Source of the DNA: Chryseobacterium sp. MA9
GTDB lineage: Bacteria; Bacteroidota; Bacteroidia; Flavobacteriales; Weeksellaceae
Assembly: GCF_024399315.1 (NCBI RefSeq)
Contig: NZ_CP075170.1
Span: 4,849,501-4,913,500, forward strand
Reading direction: 5' to 3'
DNA length: 64,000 nucleotides
Shown here: positions 25,661 to 34,502 of the stretch, in pieces
How positions within the stretch are numbered: position 1 is the stretch's first letter
Layout of the letters: the number at the start of each line of letters is the position of its first letter
Program-made: the position numbers and the translations under genes
Notes under the pieces: generated by a model
What the model saw: only the letters and a program-made list of their open reading frames with translations
The model's database searches: none
Told to the model about the DNA's origin: nothing

Positions 25661-26362
25661 ATGATAGATAAAAGAGTAAAAAATGCAAAGGAGGCCATCG
25701 AAGGAATTAATGATGGAATGACACTGATGCTTGGCGGATTCGGACTTTGCGGTATTCCTGAAAACTCAATCAATGCTTTGGTAGAAAGTGATGTGAAAGA
25801 TCTGACTTGTATTTCAAACAATGCGGGGGTAGATGATTTCGGATTAGGATTACTGCTTCACAAAAGACAGATCAAGAAAATGATCTCTTCTTATGTGGGA
25901 GAAAATGCTGAATTTGAAAGACAGATGCTTTCAGGTGAACTGGATGTAGAACTTACTCCACAAGGGACTTTAGCTGAAAAATGCAGAGCTGCTCAGGCAG
26001 GAATTCCGGCTTTTTACACACCTGCAGGTTACGGAACTGAAGTAGCAGAAGGAAAAGAAGTAAAAGAATTCAAAGGAAAACCTCATATCCTGGAGCATGC
26101 TTACGATGCAGACTTTTCTATCGTAAAAGCATGGAAAGGAGACCACGCCGGAAACCTTATCTTCAAAGGATCTGCGCGAAATTTCAACCATCCTATGGCA
26201 GGAGCTGCAAAGATTACCATTGCTGAAGTAGAAGAATTGGTAGAACCGGGACAATTGGATCCAAACGAAATTCATATTCCGGGAATCATGATTCAAAGGA
26301 TTTTCCAGGGAGAAAAATTTGAAAAAAGAATTGAGCAGAGAACAGTAAGAACTAAAGAATAA
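25661..26362 (+). CDS. scoA: 3-oxoacid CoA-transferase, subunit A
   Basis: 233 residues with the family I CoA-transferase subunit A pattern: GMTLMLGGFGLCGIPENSI at the N-terminus (the GGFG-x-GxP CoA loop), YVGENAEFERQMLSGELDVELTPQGTLAEKCRAAQAGIPAFYTPAGYGT in the middle. With subunit B it moves CoA from succinyl-CoA to acetoacetate (ketone-body use). In most genomes subunit B follows directly. Here the partner is 2 kb away at 28337, beyond an ABC exporter on the other strand, so the two are transcribed separately. Confidence 0.93.
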   Translation: MIDKRVKNAKEAIEGINDGMTLMLGGFGLCGIPENSINALVESDVKDLTCISNNAGVDDFGLGLLLHKRQIKKMISSYVGENAEFERQMLSGELDVELTPQGTLAEKCRAAQAGIPAFYTPAGYGTEVAEGKEVKEFKGKPHILEHAYDADFSIVKAWKGDHAGNLIFKGSARNFNHPMAGAAKITIAEVEELVEPGQLDPNEIHIPGIMIQRIFQGEKFEKRIEQRTVRTKE

Positions 26363-26378
26363 GTTCGAATAATAAAAC

Positions 26379-26412
26379 AAAAAAGCGCTGAAAATATTTT
26401 CAGCGCTTTTTT
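26379..26412. terminator. Bidirectional terminator between scoA and the ABC exporter gene
   Basis: A perfect palindrome built on AGCGCTGAAAAT / ATTTTCAGCGCT with A6 and T7 tracts. It serves both convergent genes and its right end reaches the ABC stop codon. Confidence 0.85.
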
Positions 26413-28214
26413 TATGCTTGAGGAGTAAGAGTTTTTCTTTCTCCGATCTGTTGTCTCCACATGGCGTAGTAAAGTCCTTTTTCAGCAATCAGATTGCTGT
26501 GGGAACCTGTTTCTACTACCTGCCCGCGTTCAAGAACATAGATTTTATCGGCATGCATAATCGTACTTAAGCGGTGGGCTATGAGTACTGTGATCTGTTC
26601 TCTTTCTTTTGATATGTCCTTGATGGTCGTAGTAATTTCTTCTTCAGTAATACTGTCCAGTGCAGAAGTAGCTTCATCAAAAATCAACAGATGAGGTTTT
26701 CTTAAAAGAGCTCTTGCAATGGCAATTCTTTGTTTTTCACCGCCGCTCAGTTTCAGACCGCCTTCACCAATAACTGTTTCAATTCCTTTTTCTGCCCTTT
26801 CCAGCAATGCCGTGCAGCTCGATTTCTGTAAAGCAGCAGCCAGCTCCTGTTCAGTAGCAGCAGGATTTACGAAAAGAAGATTTTCTTTAATAGTTCCTGC
26901 AAATAATTGAGTATCCTGAGTTACAAAACCAATTTGATTTCTCAGTTCATCAAAATCAAATTCCTTCCCATTAATTCCATTGTAAAAAATATTCCCTTCC
27001 TGAGGTCTGTACAACCCAACCAGCAGTTTTACCAGTGTACTTTTTCCGGAACCACTAGGCCCTACAAAAGCAATAGTTTCTCCGTTTTTGAGATCAAAAG
27101 AGATATTATTTAAGGCTTTATACTGGGCAGACTGATGTTTGAAAGAAACGTGTTTGAACTCCAGTTCTTCAATAGCACCAATTTGTTTCGGATGAAGAGG
27201 TTTTTCTTCTACTTCTTTTTTCATTAAACGGTCAAAATTCTGAAGAGAAGCTTCCGCCTCACGGTAAGAAATAATGATATTCCCGATTTCCTGCATCGGC
27301 CCAAAAATAAAGAAACCATAAAACATTAAGGATAGATACTGCCCTGGAGTCACAATATTTTTAAAAATTAAATACAATAAAGTCAGGGTAATCAACTGCT
27401 GGAGAAAATTCACCATCGTTCCCTGGATAAAACTTAAAGAACGGATGCTTTTCACCTTTCTTAGCTCAAGACCAAGGATCTTATAAGTATTGTTATTTAA
27501 ACGGATTACTTCCTGGTTTGTCAATCCTAAACTTTTCACAATTTCAATGTTTCTTAAACTTTCTGTAGTACTTCCGGCTAAAGCTGTGGTTTCTGAAACA
27601 ATATTTTTCTGAATGACTTTTATTCTCTTACTCAATAAATTGGTAACAATAGCAATAAAGAATATTCCACAGATATAAACCGGCATAATAGACCAATGCA
27701 AACGGATCGCATACACCGAAACGAAAATAATGCTCACCAGAATTCCGAAGAAAATATTAATGAAATTAGTGATAAATTTTACGGTATCTTCTCTTACTTT
27801 TGTTAAAATAGATAAAGTTTCACCACTTCTCTGATCTTCAAATTCCTGGAAAGGCAGTGCCATGGAGTGCTTTAAACCGTCTGTAAATATTTTTGCTCCG
27901 AATTTTTGGGTAATAACACTTACCACATAATCCTGAAAAGCCTTGGCTATTCTACTCACCATAGCCGTTCCGATAAGCAGCCCAAGGAAATAAAAAGCAC
28001 CATGATATAAGGAACTTCCATATAAATATTCATTCAGGTTTCTGGGCAATAGTTTTTCTTTATCAAAAAAATTGGGGTGAGTGACCAGCTGGTCCAGAAT
28101 ATTTCCTGTAATAGCCGGGGCGAATAAAGAGAAAACCTGATTGATAGTGGCCAAAAATAAAGAAATGATAATCAGCCATTGATAAGGTTTAAGATATTTG
28201 AAAAGTATTTTCAT
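26412..28214 (-). CDS. ABC exporter, fused membrane and ATPase domains (MsbA-like)
   Basis: 600 residues: six membrane helices (about 10-310) joined to a nucleotide-binding domain with Walker A GPSGSGKST, Q-loop FVTQDTQLF, signature LSGGEKQRIAIARALL and Walker B LLIFDEATSALD. This is a half-transporter that works as a dimer and exports lipids, drugs or peptides. It sits reversed between the two CoA-transferase subunit genes. A longer frame begins at 28301, but the ATG at 28214 (MKILFKYLKPY) follows a TAATTTTG promoter box and starts at the usual place before helix 1. Confidence 0.9.
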   Translation of the reverse strand: MKILFKYLKPYQWLIIISLFLATINQVFSLFAPAITGNILDQLVTHPNFFDKEKLLPRNLNEYLYGSSLYHGAFYFLGLLIGTAMVSRIAKAFQDYVVSVITQKFGAKIFTDGLKHSMALPFQEFEDQRSGETLSILTKVREDTVKFITNFINIFFGILVSIIFVSVYAIRLHWSIMPVYICGIFFIAIVTNLLSKRIKVIQKNIVSETTALAGSTTESLRNIEIVKSLGLTNQEVIRLNNNTYKILGLELRKVKSIRSLSFIQGTMVNFLQQLITLTLLYLIFKNIVTPGQYLSLMFYGFFIFGPMQEIGNIIISYREAEASLQNFDRLMKKEVEEKPLHPKQIGAIEELEFKHVSFKHQSAQYKALNNISFDLKNGETIAFVGPSGSGKSTLVKLLVGLYRPQEGNIFYNGINGKEFDFDELRNQIGFVTQDTQLFAGTIKENLLFVNPAATEQELAAALQKSSCTALLERAEKGIETVIGEGGLKLSGGEKQRIAIARALLRKPHLLIFDEATSALDSITEEEITTTIKDISKEREQITVLIAHRLSTIMHADKIYVLERGQVVETGSHSNLIAEKGLYYAMWRQQIGERKTLTPQA

Positions 28215-28232
28215 TCTGTTAAAATAATGAAG

Positions 28233-28240
28233 CAAAATTA
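28233..28240 (-). promoter_or_regulatory. -7 box of the ABC exporter gene
   Basis: TAATTTTG on the minus strand, 18 bases before the ATG at 28214. It rules out the longer reading frame upstream. Confidence 0.5.
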
Positions 28241-28336
28241 CAGATATTATTTTAACTAACAGTGTTAATTGTTGAACACAACAAAGCTCTTTTGTATTCA
28301 AGTGAAAATAATTAAATTGCAGTCTAAGTTTTTATT

Positions 28337-28990
28337 ATGCTTACAAAAGAACAAATTGCCAAAAGAATTTCAAAAGAACTGAAAGATCGTTATTATGTAA
28401 ACCTGGGAATTGGGATTCCTACTTTGGTTGCCAACTATGTTCCGGAAGGTATTTCCGTAGAATTCCAGAGTGAGAACGGAGTTTTGGGAATGGGGCCTTT
28501 CCCTTTCGCGGGAGAAGAAGATGCTGATATCATCAATGCCGGAAAACAGACTATTACTATTCTGGAAGGAGGTTCATTCTTTGATTCCGCATTCAGTTTC
28601 GGGATGATTCGTGGTCAGAAAGTAGATCTTACTATCTTGGGAGCCATGGAAGTTTCAGAAAACGGAGATATTGCCAACTGGAAAATCCCCGGAAAAATGG
28701 TGAAAGGAATGGGAGGTGCTATGGACCTTGTAGCTTCTGCTGAAAATATTATCGTTGCAATGATGCATGTAAACAAAGCAGGAGAAAGCAAAATCCTTAA
28801 AAAATGTACACTTCCTTTAACGGGTGTAAACTGTGTGAAGAAAGTAGTTACTGAATTAGCTGTTCTGGATGTAACTCCGGCAGGTTTTAAACTGGTGGAA
28901 AGAGCACCGGGCGTTTCAGTAGAAGATATTATCAAAGCTACAGAAGCAGATCTGATCATTGAAGGAGAAATTCCTGAAATGCAGTTCTAA
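28337..28990 (+). CDS. scoB: 3-oxoacid CoA-transferase, subunit B
   Basis: 217 residues with YYVNLGIGIPTLVANYVP, the catalytic glutamate in SENGVLGMGPFP (SENG motif) and GGAMDLVASA near the middle, all typical of subunit B. It pairs with subunit A at 25661-26362. Its start lies 122 bases from the divergent ABC exporter start, so it must have its own promoter in that gap. Confidence 0.93.
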   Translation: MLTKEQIAKRISKELKDRYYVNLGIGIPTLVANYVPEGISVEFQSENGVLGMGPFPFAGEEDADIINAGKQTITILEGGSFFDSAFSFGMIRGQKVDLTILGAMEVSENGDIANWKIPGKMVKGMGGAMDLVASAENIIVAMMHVNKAGESKILKKCTLPLTGVNCVKKVVTELAVLDVTPAGFKLVERAPGVSVEDIIKATEADLIIEGEIPEMQF

Positions 28991-29002
28991 TTTTAATACA
29001 AC

Positions 29003-29029
29003 AAAAACCTTGTCACTGACAAGGTTTTT
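29003..29029 (+). terminator. Intrinsic terminator of scoB
   Basis: Stem AAAAACCTTGTC / GACAAGGTTTTT with an ACT loop, 13 bases past the stop codon. Confidence 0.85.
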
Positions 29030-29459
29030 TTATACCCAATAAATAGCTTAGTAAACCACAAAAATCACAAAATTTTTTCTACCTGAGTTAGTTCAAAATA
29101 AATTAGTTCACAGAAGAAGAAATTTAAAATTTTGACAAATATTTCTAATGATAGCTTTAAAAAGCGACATAGGAGATGGCAACGTCAAAAAAATAATTCC
29201 TGTGAACGTTAAGAAAATTCTCCTGTCCGAAGCGCGAGACAGACTTAGAACCGATTAAGAAATATAGAATTCGCGCAAGTTTAAAATTTTTAGAGAACAG
29301 GATTTATTTTTAGCGAAGAGATCCAGGTCTTGAATTTTTGTTTCTTTTATTTCAAGACAAAAGAAATTAAAGCCAACAAAAAAACTGCCTCATCAATGAA
29401 ACAGCTTTTATATTTTAAAAATTAGTTGTTAATCTAACTTCTAATATCTAACTTCTTGT
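29030..29459. other. 430-bp gap between convergent genes with a hairpin
   Basis: Contains no gene that I can support. At 29341-29366 TTTCTTTT pairs with AAAAGAAA around TTCAAG, itself matching CTTGAA at 29329, so a nested fold is possible; wording of this kind is common in dispersed flavobacterial repeats. A patch at 29225-29245 (TCCGAAGCGCGAGACAGA) is more GC-rich than the surroundings. Possibly the remains of an old element. Confidence 0.4.
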
Positions 29460-30272
29460 TTATTTCCCATCCTGCGCCCCAAACACCTTCTGCAAAATGC
29501 TTGTTGTTCTCATTGCAGGTGTATTTCTGATTCCGCTTTCTTTATCAGCTACCATTTTGAATACGCCGTTGATGGTTTCTGTAGTAACATATTCGTTAAG
29601 ATCAGTGGTTACAGACTGTCCTGTAAAAGTATTGTATTTTGAAATCAGATTTTTCCAAAGTGTATCAGCACCTACTTTTCCCAATGATGCCTTTACTTTA
29701 GGCTGAAAAGCACTAAACAGCTGAGATTGGGTTTTTCCCTGAAGATAACTTGTTGCTGCGTTATTACTGCCCAATAAAATATTCTTGGCATCCGTAATTG
29801 TCATAGAAGTAATAGCGTTGGTGAAAATAGGAGCAGCTTCTGTTACGGCATCTTCAGCAGCTCTGTTTAATAGTTTCACTCCTTCATCAGCAAGACTTCC
29901 CATACCGATGGAACGTAAAGTGGTGTCGATCTTTCTTAATTTTTCAGGCATTAAAATTTTTACCGCTTCATTTTTGAAAAAACCATCCGTAATTGCCAGT
30001 TTTTTGACTCCGTCCGTTACCCCCATGCTTAACGCTTCTTTTAATCCTGAGGAAATCTGGGTCGAGGTAAGGCCCCCAAGATTGGCAGATGATTTAGTAG
30101 TCTGACTGGAAGTTGTTGTGGTGGTCGTGGTTTTAGTACCGTTGTTTTTTACGGGAACATTCAGATCTACACCTGTTTTGTCCTTAACGGTAGATTTTAT
30201 GATATCGAAAATTTGTGCCTGTGTTGACATTGAGAATAATAATCCGGCTGCCAGAAAAAAGTTTTTTTTCAT
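29460..30272 (-). CDS. DUF4197 domain exported protein
   Basis: 270 residues. Signal peptide ending MSTQAQ (residue 19-20), a Thr/Ser-rich linker (about 45-60), then a helical DUF4197 domain (about 65-268) beginning LTSTQISSGLKEALSMGVTDGVKKL and containing PEKLRKIDTTLRSIGMGSLADEGVKLLNRAAE. The family is widespread in Gram-negative bacteria and its role is unknown. Probably periplasmic. A TAAATTTG box at 30285-30292 lies just ahead of the start. Confidence 0.85.
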   Translation of the reverse strand: MKKNFFLAAGLLFSMSTQAQIFDIIKSTVKDKTGVDLNVPVKNNGTKTTTTTTTSSQTTKSSANLGGLTSTQISSGLKEALSMGVTDGVKKLAITDGFFKNEAVKILMPEKLRKIDTTLRSIGMGSLADEGVKLLNRAAEDAVTEAAPIFTNAITSMTITDAKNILLGSNNAATSYLQGKTQSQLFSAFQPKVKASLGKVGADTLWKNLISKYNTFTGQSVTTDLNEYVTTETINGVFKMVADKESGIRNTPAMRTTSILQKVFGAQDGK

Positions 30273-30284
30273 CGTATTTTTTTA

Positions 30285-30292
30285 CAAATTTA
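30285..30292 (-). promoter_or_regulatory. -7 box of the DUF4197 gene
   Basis: TAAATTTG on the minus strand, 12 bases before the ATG at 30272; no clear TTTG upstream. Confidence 0.4.
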
Positions 30293-30504
30293 AACGTTTT
30301 AATTTTTAAGTCGTCTAAATTTATCAAAAAGCAAACCATAATGAACAGGATATAATAGAACAATTTCTAAACACATGGTTTAACAAACTGTAAATGATCT
30401 ATTTCACGAAAATCTGAACAATTGAAGATGCTAAATTTTGTTTTTAAAAAGACTTCAAGAGTTTTGAAAAATAATTATCTTAGCTCAAACCTTAATTCCA
30501 TCCA

Positions 30505-32769
30505 ATGATACGTACTTTTTTAGTATTTTTTGTATTAATTTCAAACGTGATTTTTGCCCAAAATAAATTAAATCTAATTCCTTACCCTCAAAAAGTTCAA
30601 CTTTCACAGGGAGAATTTGTAATCCCTAAAACTTTCGTATTAAGTGGTGATCTCCCGAAAGAGGAGACAGAATATTTCAAAAAACAAATAGGCCCTCACT
30701 TAGAATTCCAATATGCTCAGAAGGGGGGTGGGATTCATTTAACGAATTCGATAATTCCTTCCGCTTCGAAAGCAGAAGCTGAGCAGAAGAAAGAATACTA
30801 TTCAATAGAAATTTCTCCAAAGCAAATTCATATTAAGTCTTATACTAAACAAGGATATTTTCTGGCTCTTCAAACTTTGATTCAGATTATTGAGCAGTAT
30901 AAAGATGGTAAGAAAATTCCAGCAATAAAAATTGAAGATCAGCCAAAATTTGCTTGGCGTGGAATGCACTTGGATGTTTGCCGTCATTTTTTCACAGTGG
31001 ATGAAGTGAAACAATATATCGACTATTTGGCGATGTATAAGCTGAATACTTTCCACTGGCATTTAACAGATGATCAAGGATGGAGAATTGAAATTAAAAA
31101 ATATCCAAAATTAACTCAGATAGGTTCAAAACGTAAAGAATCCATGATCGGGGCTTATGTTGACAATACATTTGACGGAAAGCCTTACGGACCTTATTTT
31201 TATACTCAGGAACAAATAAAAGAGGTGGTGAAATATGCTCAGGACAGACATATCACAGTAGTTCCGGAAATAGAAATGCCGGGGCATGCCTTGGCCGCAT
31301 TATCTGCATATCCTGAATTGGCCTGTACAAAAGGACCTTTTGAAGCCGCTACAAAATGGGGCGTTTTTGATGATGTTTTCTGCCCGAAAGATGAAACGTT
31401 TACATTCCTGGAGAACGTTTTGGATGAAGTGATAAAGTTATTCCCATCTAAATACATTCATATCGGGGGTGATGAGTGCCCGAAAACACGATGGAAGGAA
31501 TGTGCACACTGTCAGGAATTGATTAAGAAAAACAATTTAAAAGACGAACATGGCTTACAAAGCTATTTTATTCATAGAATTGAAAAATATGTCAACAGCA
31601 AAGGCAGAAAAATCATTGGTTGGGACGAAATTTTAGAAGGAGGACTAGCCCCGAATGCCGCTGTCATGAGCTGGACTGGTGTCAACGGAGGTATTGAAGC
31701 TGCAAAATCAAAGCACTTTGCCGTAATGACGCCGGGTGCATATTGTTATTTCGATCATTATCAGGGCGACCCGCAGTCTGAACCGAATGCTTTTGGAGGT
31801 TTTACCCCTTTAGACAAAGTATATTCTTACAATCCTATTCCTTCCGAACTGAATGCAGAGCAGGCTAAATATATCATGGGAGTTCAGGCCAACTTATGGA
31901 CAGAATATATTGTAGACTTTAAACAGGTGCAATATATGATCTTTCCAAGATTAATGGCACTTTCTGAAGTAGGTTGGGGAACATCAGATCCTAAAAATTA
32001 TAAAGAATTTGAAAACAGAGTAATCAGTCAGTTTAAAGTTCTGGATAACATGAAAGTGAACTATGCAAAGAGTATTTATAATATCACCGGAAAAGTAATT
32101 TCTTCAAACACCGGAATTGCTTATGAATTGTCAACTTCACAAAACCCAAATGGGATCAGGTACACTTTGGATGGAACAGACCCTTCCATCAGTTCTGAAA
32201 CCTATCAGAATGCGGTTCGGATTCCTAATTCTTTAATGATAAAATCTGCCTATTTCGAAAACGGCCAGTTGAAAAGTGCCGTTTCTACACAGCAGTTTAC
32301 CATTTCAAAGACCACAGGGAAAAATATAAGTCTTGAACAGCAGCCGAGTGAAAATTATTCCTTTGGAGGTGCTTTTACGTTGGTGGACGGTATTATCGGA
32401 AATGTAAAGCAGCTTGGTAAAACATGGCTTGGTTTTCAGGGAAAAGATGTTGTGGCAACCATAGATTTTGGACAGAAAACAGGTTTTTCAGAAGTTTATT
32501 TCAATACCCTTGAAAATAAGGGAAGCTGGATTCACCTCGCGAAGTCTGCAAAGATTTTTGTTTCTGATGATAACAGGAATTTTAAACTGATTAAAGAAAT
32601 CGGAACGGCAGAAATCCAAAATGCGAAAGGAAAAATCATATTGAATGTAGGAACACAAAATGCAAAATACCTGAAAGTAAGTATTGAAAATGCAGGAATT
32701 ATTCCGGCTGGAAACCCGGGAGCAGATTCAAAGGCATGGTTGTTTGTAGATGAAATTGGCGTAAATTAG
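30505..32769 (+). CDS. Beta-N-acetylhexosaminidase, family GH20
   Basis: 754 residues. Signal peptide to about residue 19 (SNVIFAQ), a GH20b domain (about 22-145), then the catalytic barrel with FHWHLTDDQGWRIEIKKYPKL and the Asp-Glu pair in GGDECPKTRW (D323, E324), used for substrate-assisted cleavage of terminal GlcNAc/GalNAc. The C-terminal 220 residues hold a chitobiase-like beta domain (GIRYTLDGTDPSISSETY) and a discoidin-like domain (WLGFQGKDVVATIDFGQKTGFSEVYF). Role: chitin or glycoprotein glycan breakdown in the periplasm or outside. The Crp/Fnr gene starts 15 bases after its stop. Confidence 0.93.
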   Translation: MIRTFLVFFVLISNVIFAQNKLNLIPYPQKVQLSQGEFVIPKTFVLSGDLPKEETEYFKKQIGPHLEFQYAQKGGGIHLTNSIIPSASKAEAEQKKEYYSIEISPKQIHIKSYTKQGYFLALQTLIQIIEQYKDGKKIPAIKIEDQPKFAWRGMHLDVCRHFFTVDEVKQYIDYLAMYKLNTFHWHLTDDQGWRIEIKKYPKLTQIGSKRKESMIGAYVDNTFDGKPYGPYFYTQEQIKEVVKYAQDRHITVVPEIEMPGHALAALSAYPELACTKGPFEAATKWGVFDDVFCPKDETFTFLENVLDEVIKLFPSKYIHIGGDECPKTRWKECAHCQELIKKNNLKDEHGLQSYFIHRIEKYVNSKGRKIIGWDEILEGGLAPNAAVMSWTGVNGGIEAAKSKHFAVMTPGAYCYFDHYQGDPQSEPNAFGGFTPLDKVYSYNPIPSELNAEQAKYIMGVQANLWTEYIVDFKQVQYMIFPRLMALSEVGWGTSDPKNYKEFENRVISQFKVLDNMKVNYAKSIYNITGKVISSNTGIAYELSTSQNPNGIRYTLDGTDPSISSETYQNAVRIPNSLMIKSAYFENGQLKSAVSTQQFTISKTTGKNISLEQQPSENYSFGGAFTLVDGIIGNVKQLGKTWLGFQGKDVVATIDFGQKTGFSEVYFNTLENKGSWIHLAKSAKIFVSDDNRNFKLIKEIGTAEIQNAKGKIILNVGTQNAKYLKVSIENAGIIPAGNPGADSKAWLFVDEIGVN

Positions 32770-32784
32770 CTTAATTAGAAAAAA

Positions 32785-33426
32785 ATGCAGGACGATACCA
32801 TACTTTCTTCAGAATTTTCATCATCACCGGATCTGGTAGAAAAGTTGTATCAGTATGGTACAACCAAAAACTACCATGAAGGAGATATTATTTTAGATGA
32901 AAATGCTTCTATCCGTTCCATTCCCATCGTTATGAAAGGAATGCTGAAAGTCATCAGGACTGAAGAAGACGGACGTGAAATTTTACTGTACTACATCAAA
33001 GCGGGAGAAAGCTGTATCATGTCTTTTCTCGGAGGGATGCATAATGAAAAAAGCATTGTAAAAGCCGAGATTGAGGAAGATGCTGAAATCCTTTTTCTTC
33101 CTGTAGACAAAGTGTCTTTATTTATCAAGGAACACCCGGAATGGTTAGACTATATCTTCAGATTGTATCATAAAAGATTTGAAGAACTTTTGGATATCAT
33201 CAATGCCATTGCTTTCAAAAAAGTAGATGAAAGGCTATTGAATCTGCTGCATAAAAAATCTGAACTTACCCATTCTGAAACCATCAACACAACTCATGAA
33301 CAGCTTGCGAATGAGCTGGGAACCGCAAGAGTAGTAGTCTCCAGACTCCTTAAACAACTGGAAGAAGACGGAAAACTAAAGCTTGGTAGAAACAAAATCA
33401 CCCTGCTGAAAACCCTTAGTTCATAA
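32785..33426 (+). CDS. Crp/Fnr-family regulator of the sulfur locus (candidate)
   Basis: 213 residues: a cyclic-nucleotide-binding-like beta barrel (about 30-135, YHEGDIILDENASIRSIPIVMKGMLKVIR) and a C-terminal winged helix (about 150-210, THEQLANELGTARVVVSRLLKQLEEDG). There is no FNR-type N-terminal cysteine cluster; Cys74 lies in the barrel (GESCIMSFLGG), and such single cysteines serve as redox or sulfide sensors in some relatives. It precedes the TauE, persulfide-dioxygenase-like and YeeE genes, whose promoters share an 18-bp motif. Control of that block is inference. It may be co-transcribed with the hexosaminidase gene. Confidence 0.88.
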   Translation: MQDDTILSSEFSSSPDLVEKLYQYGTTKNYHEGDIILDENASIRSIPIVMKGMLKVIRTEEDGREILLYYIKAGESCIMSFLGGMHNEKSIVKAEIEEDAEILFLPVDKVSLFIKEHPEWLDYIFRLYHKRFEELLDIINAIAFKKVDERLLNLLHKKSELTHSETINTTHEQLANELGTARVVVSRLLKQLEEDGKLKLGRNKITLLKTLSS

Positions 33427-33460
33427 CGACTTTCTCAATTTTATAAAAAGTAGATATGTT

Positions 33461-33509
33461 CCCCTCCTTTGGGGTGGAGAAAATTCAAAGAATTTTTGAT
33501 GGGGTGGTC
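33461..33509. repeat. Dispersed palindromic repeat, CCACCCC family, copy 2
   Basis: The reverse complement matches 5776-5830 over almost the whole length, including AAAATTC-AAAG-AATTTTTGA and the flanking GGGGTGG/CCACCCC. It lies right after the Crp/Fnr gene. Confidence 0.75.
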
Positions 33510-33629
33510 AGCGATTATCAAAAACCAAAGATAAAGCAATCTCAAAATTGAAAGATTATTCCATCTCCGAAAACAACCTCTTCGTGTCCTTTGTGAACAT
33601 ATTAGTGTTCATTCGTGTTAAATCTTGCT

Positions 33630-33677
33630 TTATGTAACAAAAGTAGCAGTAAACTTTCTTTCACTTTCCCATTTTTG
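33630..33677 (+). promoter_or_regulatory. Candidate Crp/Fnr operator and promoter of the TauE gene
   Basis: TTATGTAACAAAAGTAGC at 33630-33647, then CATTTTTG with its TTTG at 33674-33677, 44 bases after the motif start. There is no -33 TTTG. The same motif at the same distance lies before the persulfide-dioxygenase-like gene. GTAAC-AAAA-GTAGC is close to the inverted GTAAC...GTTAC repeat bound by several Crp/Fnr proteins. The motif centre would fall about 40 bases before the transcript start, fitting a class II activator. Confidence 0.6.
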
Positions 33678-33701
33678 CATCAGAATTATTTGAATAGTGA
33701 A

Positions 33702-34497
33702 ATGGAAATTATAGGGTATGCATCAGCAGTTTTAATCGGGGTTTCTCTCGGTCTGATCGGAGGTGGAGGAAGTATTCTCACCGTTCCCGTTCTGGTTTAT
33801 CTTTTTGGTATTGATGCCTTTCTGGCAACGGAATATTCCCTTTTTATAGTGGGAACAAGCAGTTTGGTGGGATCAATGTCATATTTTAAAAAAGGTTTGG
33901 TTAATTTTAAAATGGTACTGATATTCGGAATTCCTTCTGTGGTTTCCATTTTTCTGACCAGAATGTATCTTCTTCCCTTGATTCCTGAGGAAGTATTCAG
34001 AATACAGAACTTTACCATTACCAGAGACATTTTTTTTATTATTGATTTTTGCAGGCCTGATGATTCTGGCTTCTTATAAAATGATAAAGAGCAATGTTTC
34101 AGAAAAACTGTCAGAAAGAGCTACAGATAAGAATAATACTTTGCTGGCGGCAGGACAGGGTTCTGTTGTAGGTGTTTTAACCGGATTGGTGGGAGCCGGA
34201 GGTGGTTTTATGATTATTCCGGCATTGGTTAACCTTTTGAAAATTCCTATGAAGATTGCGATAGGAACTTCTTTAGTTATTATCTCCTTCAATTCTTTGA
34301 TAGGCTTCTTCTCTTCTGTAGATCACGTAAAAATAGAATGGAAACTACTGGTTTCTATTACAGCTATTGCCATTGCAGGAATTATAATAGGCTCTCAGTT
34401 ATCAAAAAAGATAGATGGTAAAAAACTGAAACCTGCATTTGGATGGTTTATTCTGGTGATGGGTATTTATATTATCACCAAAGAAATCTTCCTTTAA
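33702..34497 (+). pseudogene. TauE/SafE-family sulfite/sulfur exporter, frameshifted in a T8 run
   Basis: Two overlapping frames encode the halves of one 264-residue TauE/SafE protein. The first half (33702 onward) has GVSLGLIGGGGSILTVPVLVYLFG, the second GVLTGLVGAGGGFMIIPALVNLL, the two signature repeats of the family. Frame is lost in a run of eight T at 34030-34037; removing one T restores ...TRDIFLLLIFAGLMILAS. As read, the first frame ends after 126 codons. It may be a true mutation, a slippage switch or a base-calling error. The start at 33702 (MEIIGYASAV) is set by the family pattern and by the promoter upstream. Function: export of sulfite, sulfoacetate or related ions. Confidence 0.85.
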
Positions 34498-34502
34498 TGT
34501 TC

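Noticed and set aside
28991..29459. Hidden gene in the scoB-DUF4197 gap
   Set aside because: No frame of useful length in any direction; only a terminator and repeat-like hairpins are visible.
33615..33701. Extended start of the TauE gene at 33615
   Set aside because: This part holds the 18-bp motif and the -7 box, so it lies upstream of the transcript start; the family pattern begins at 33702.
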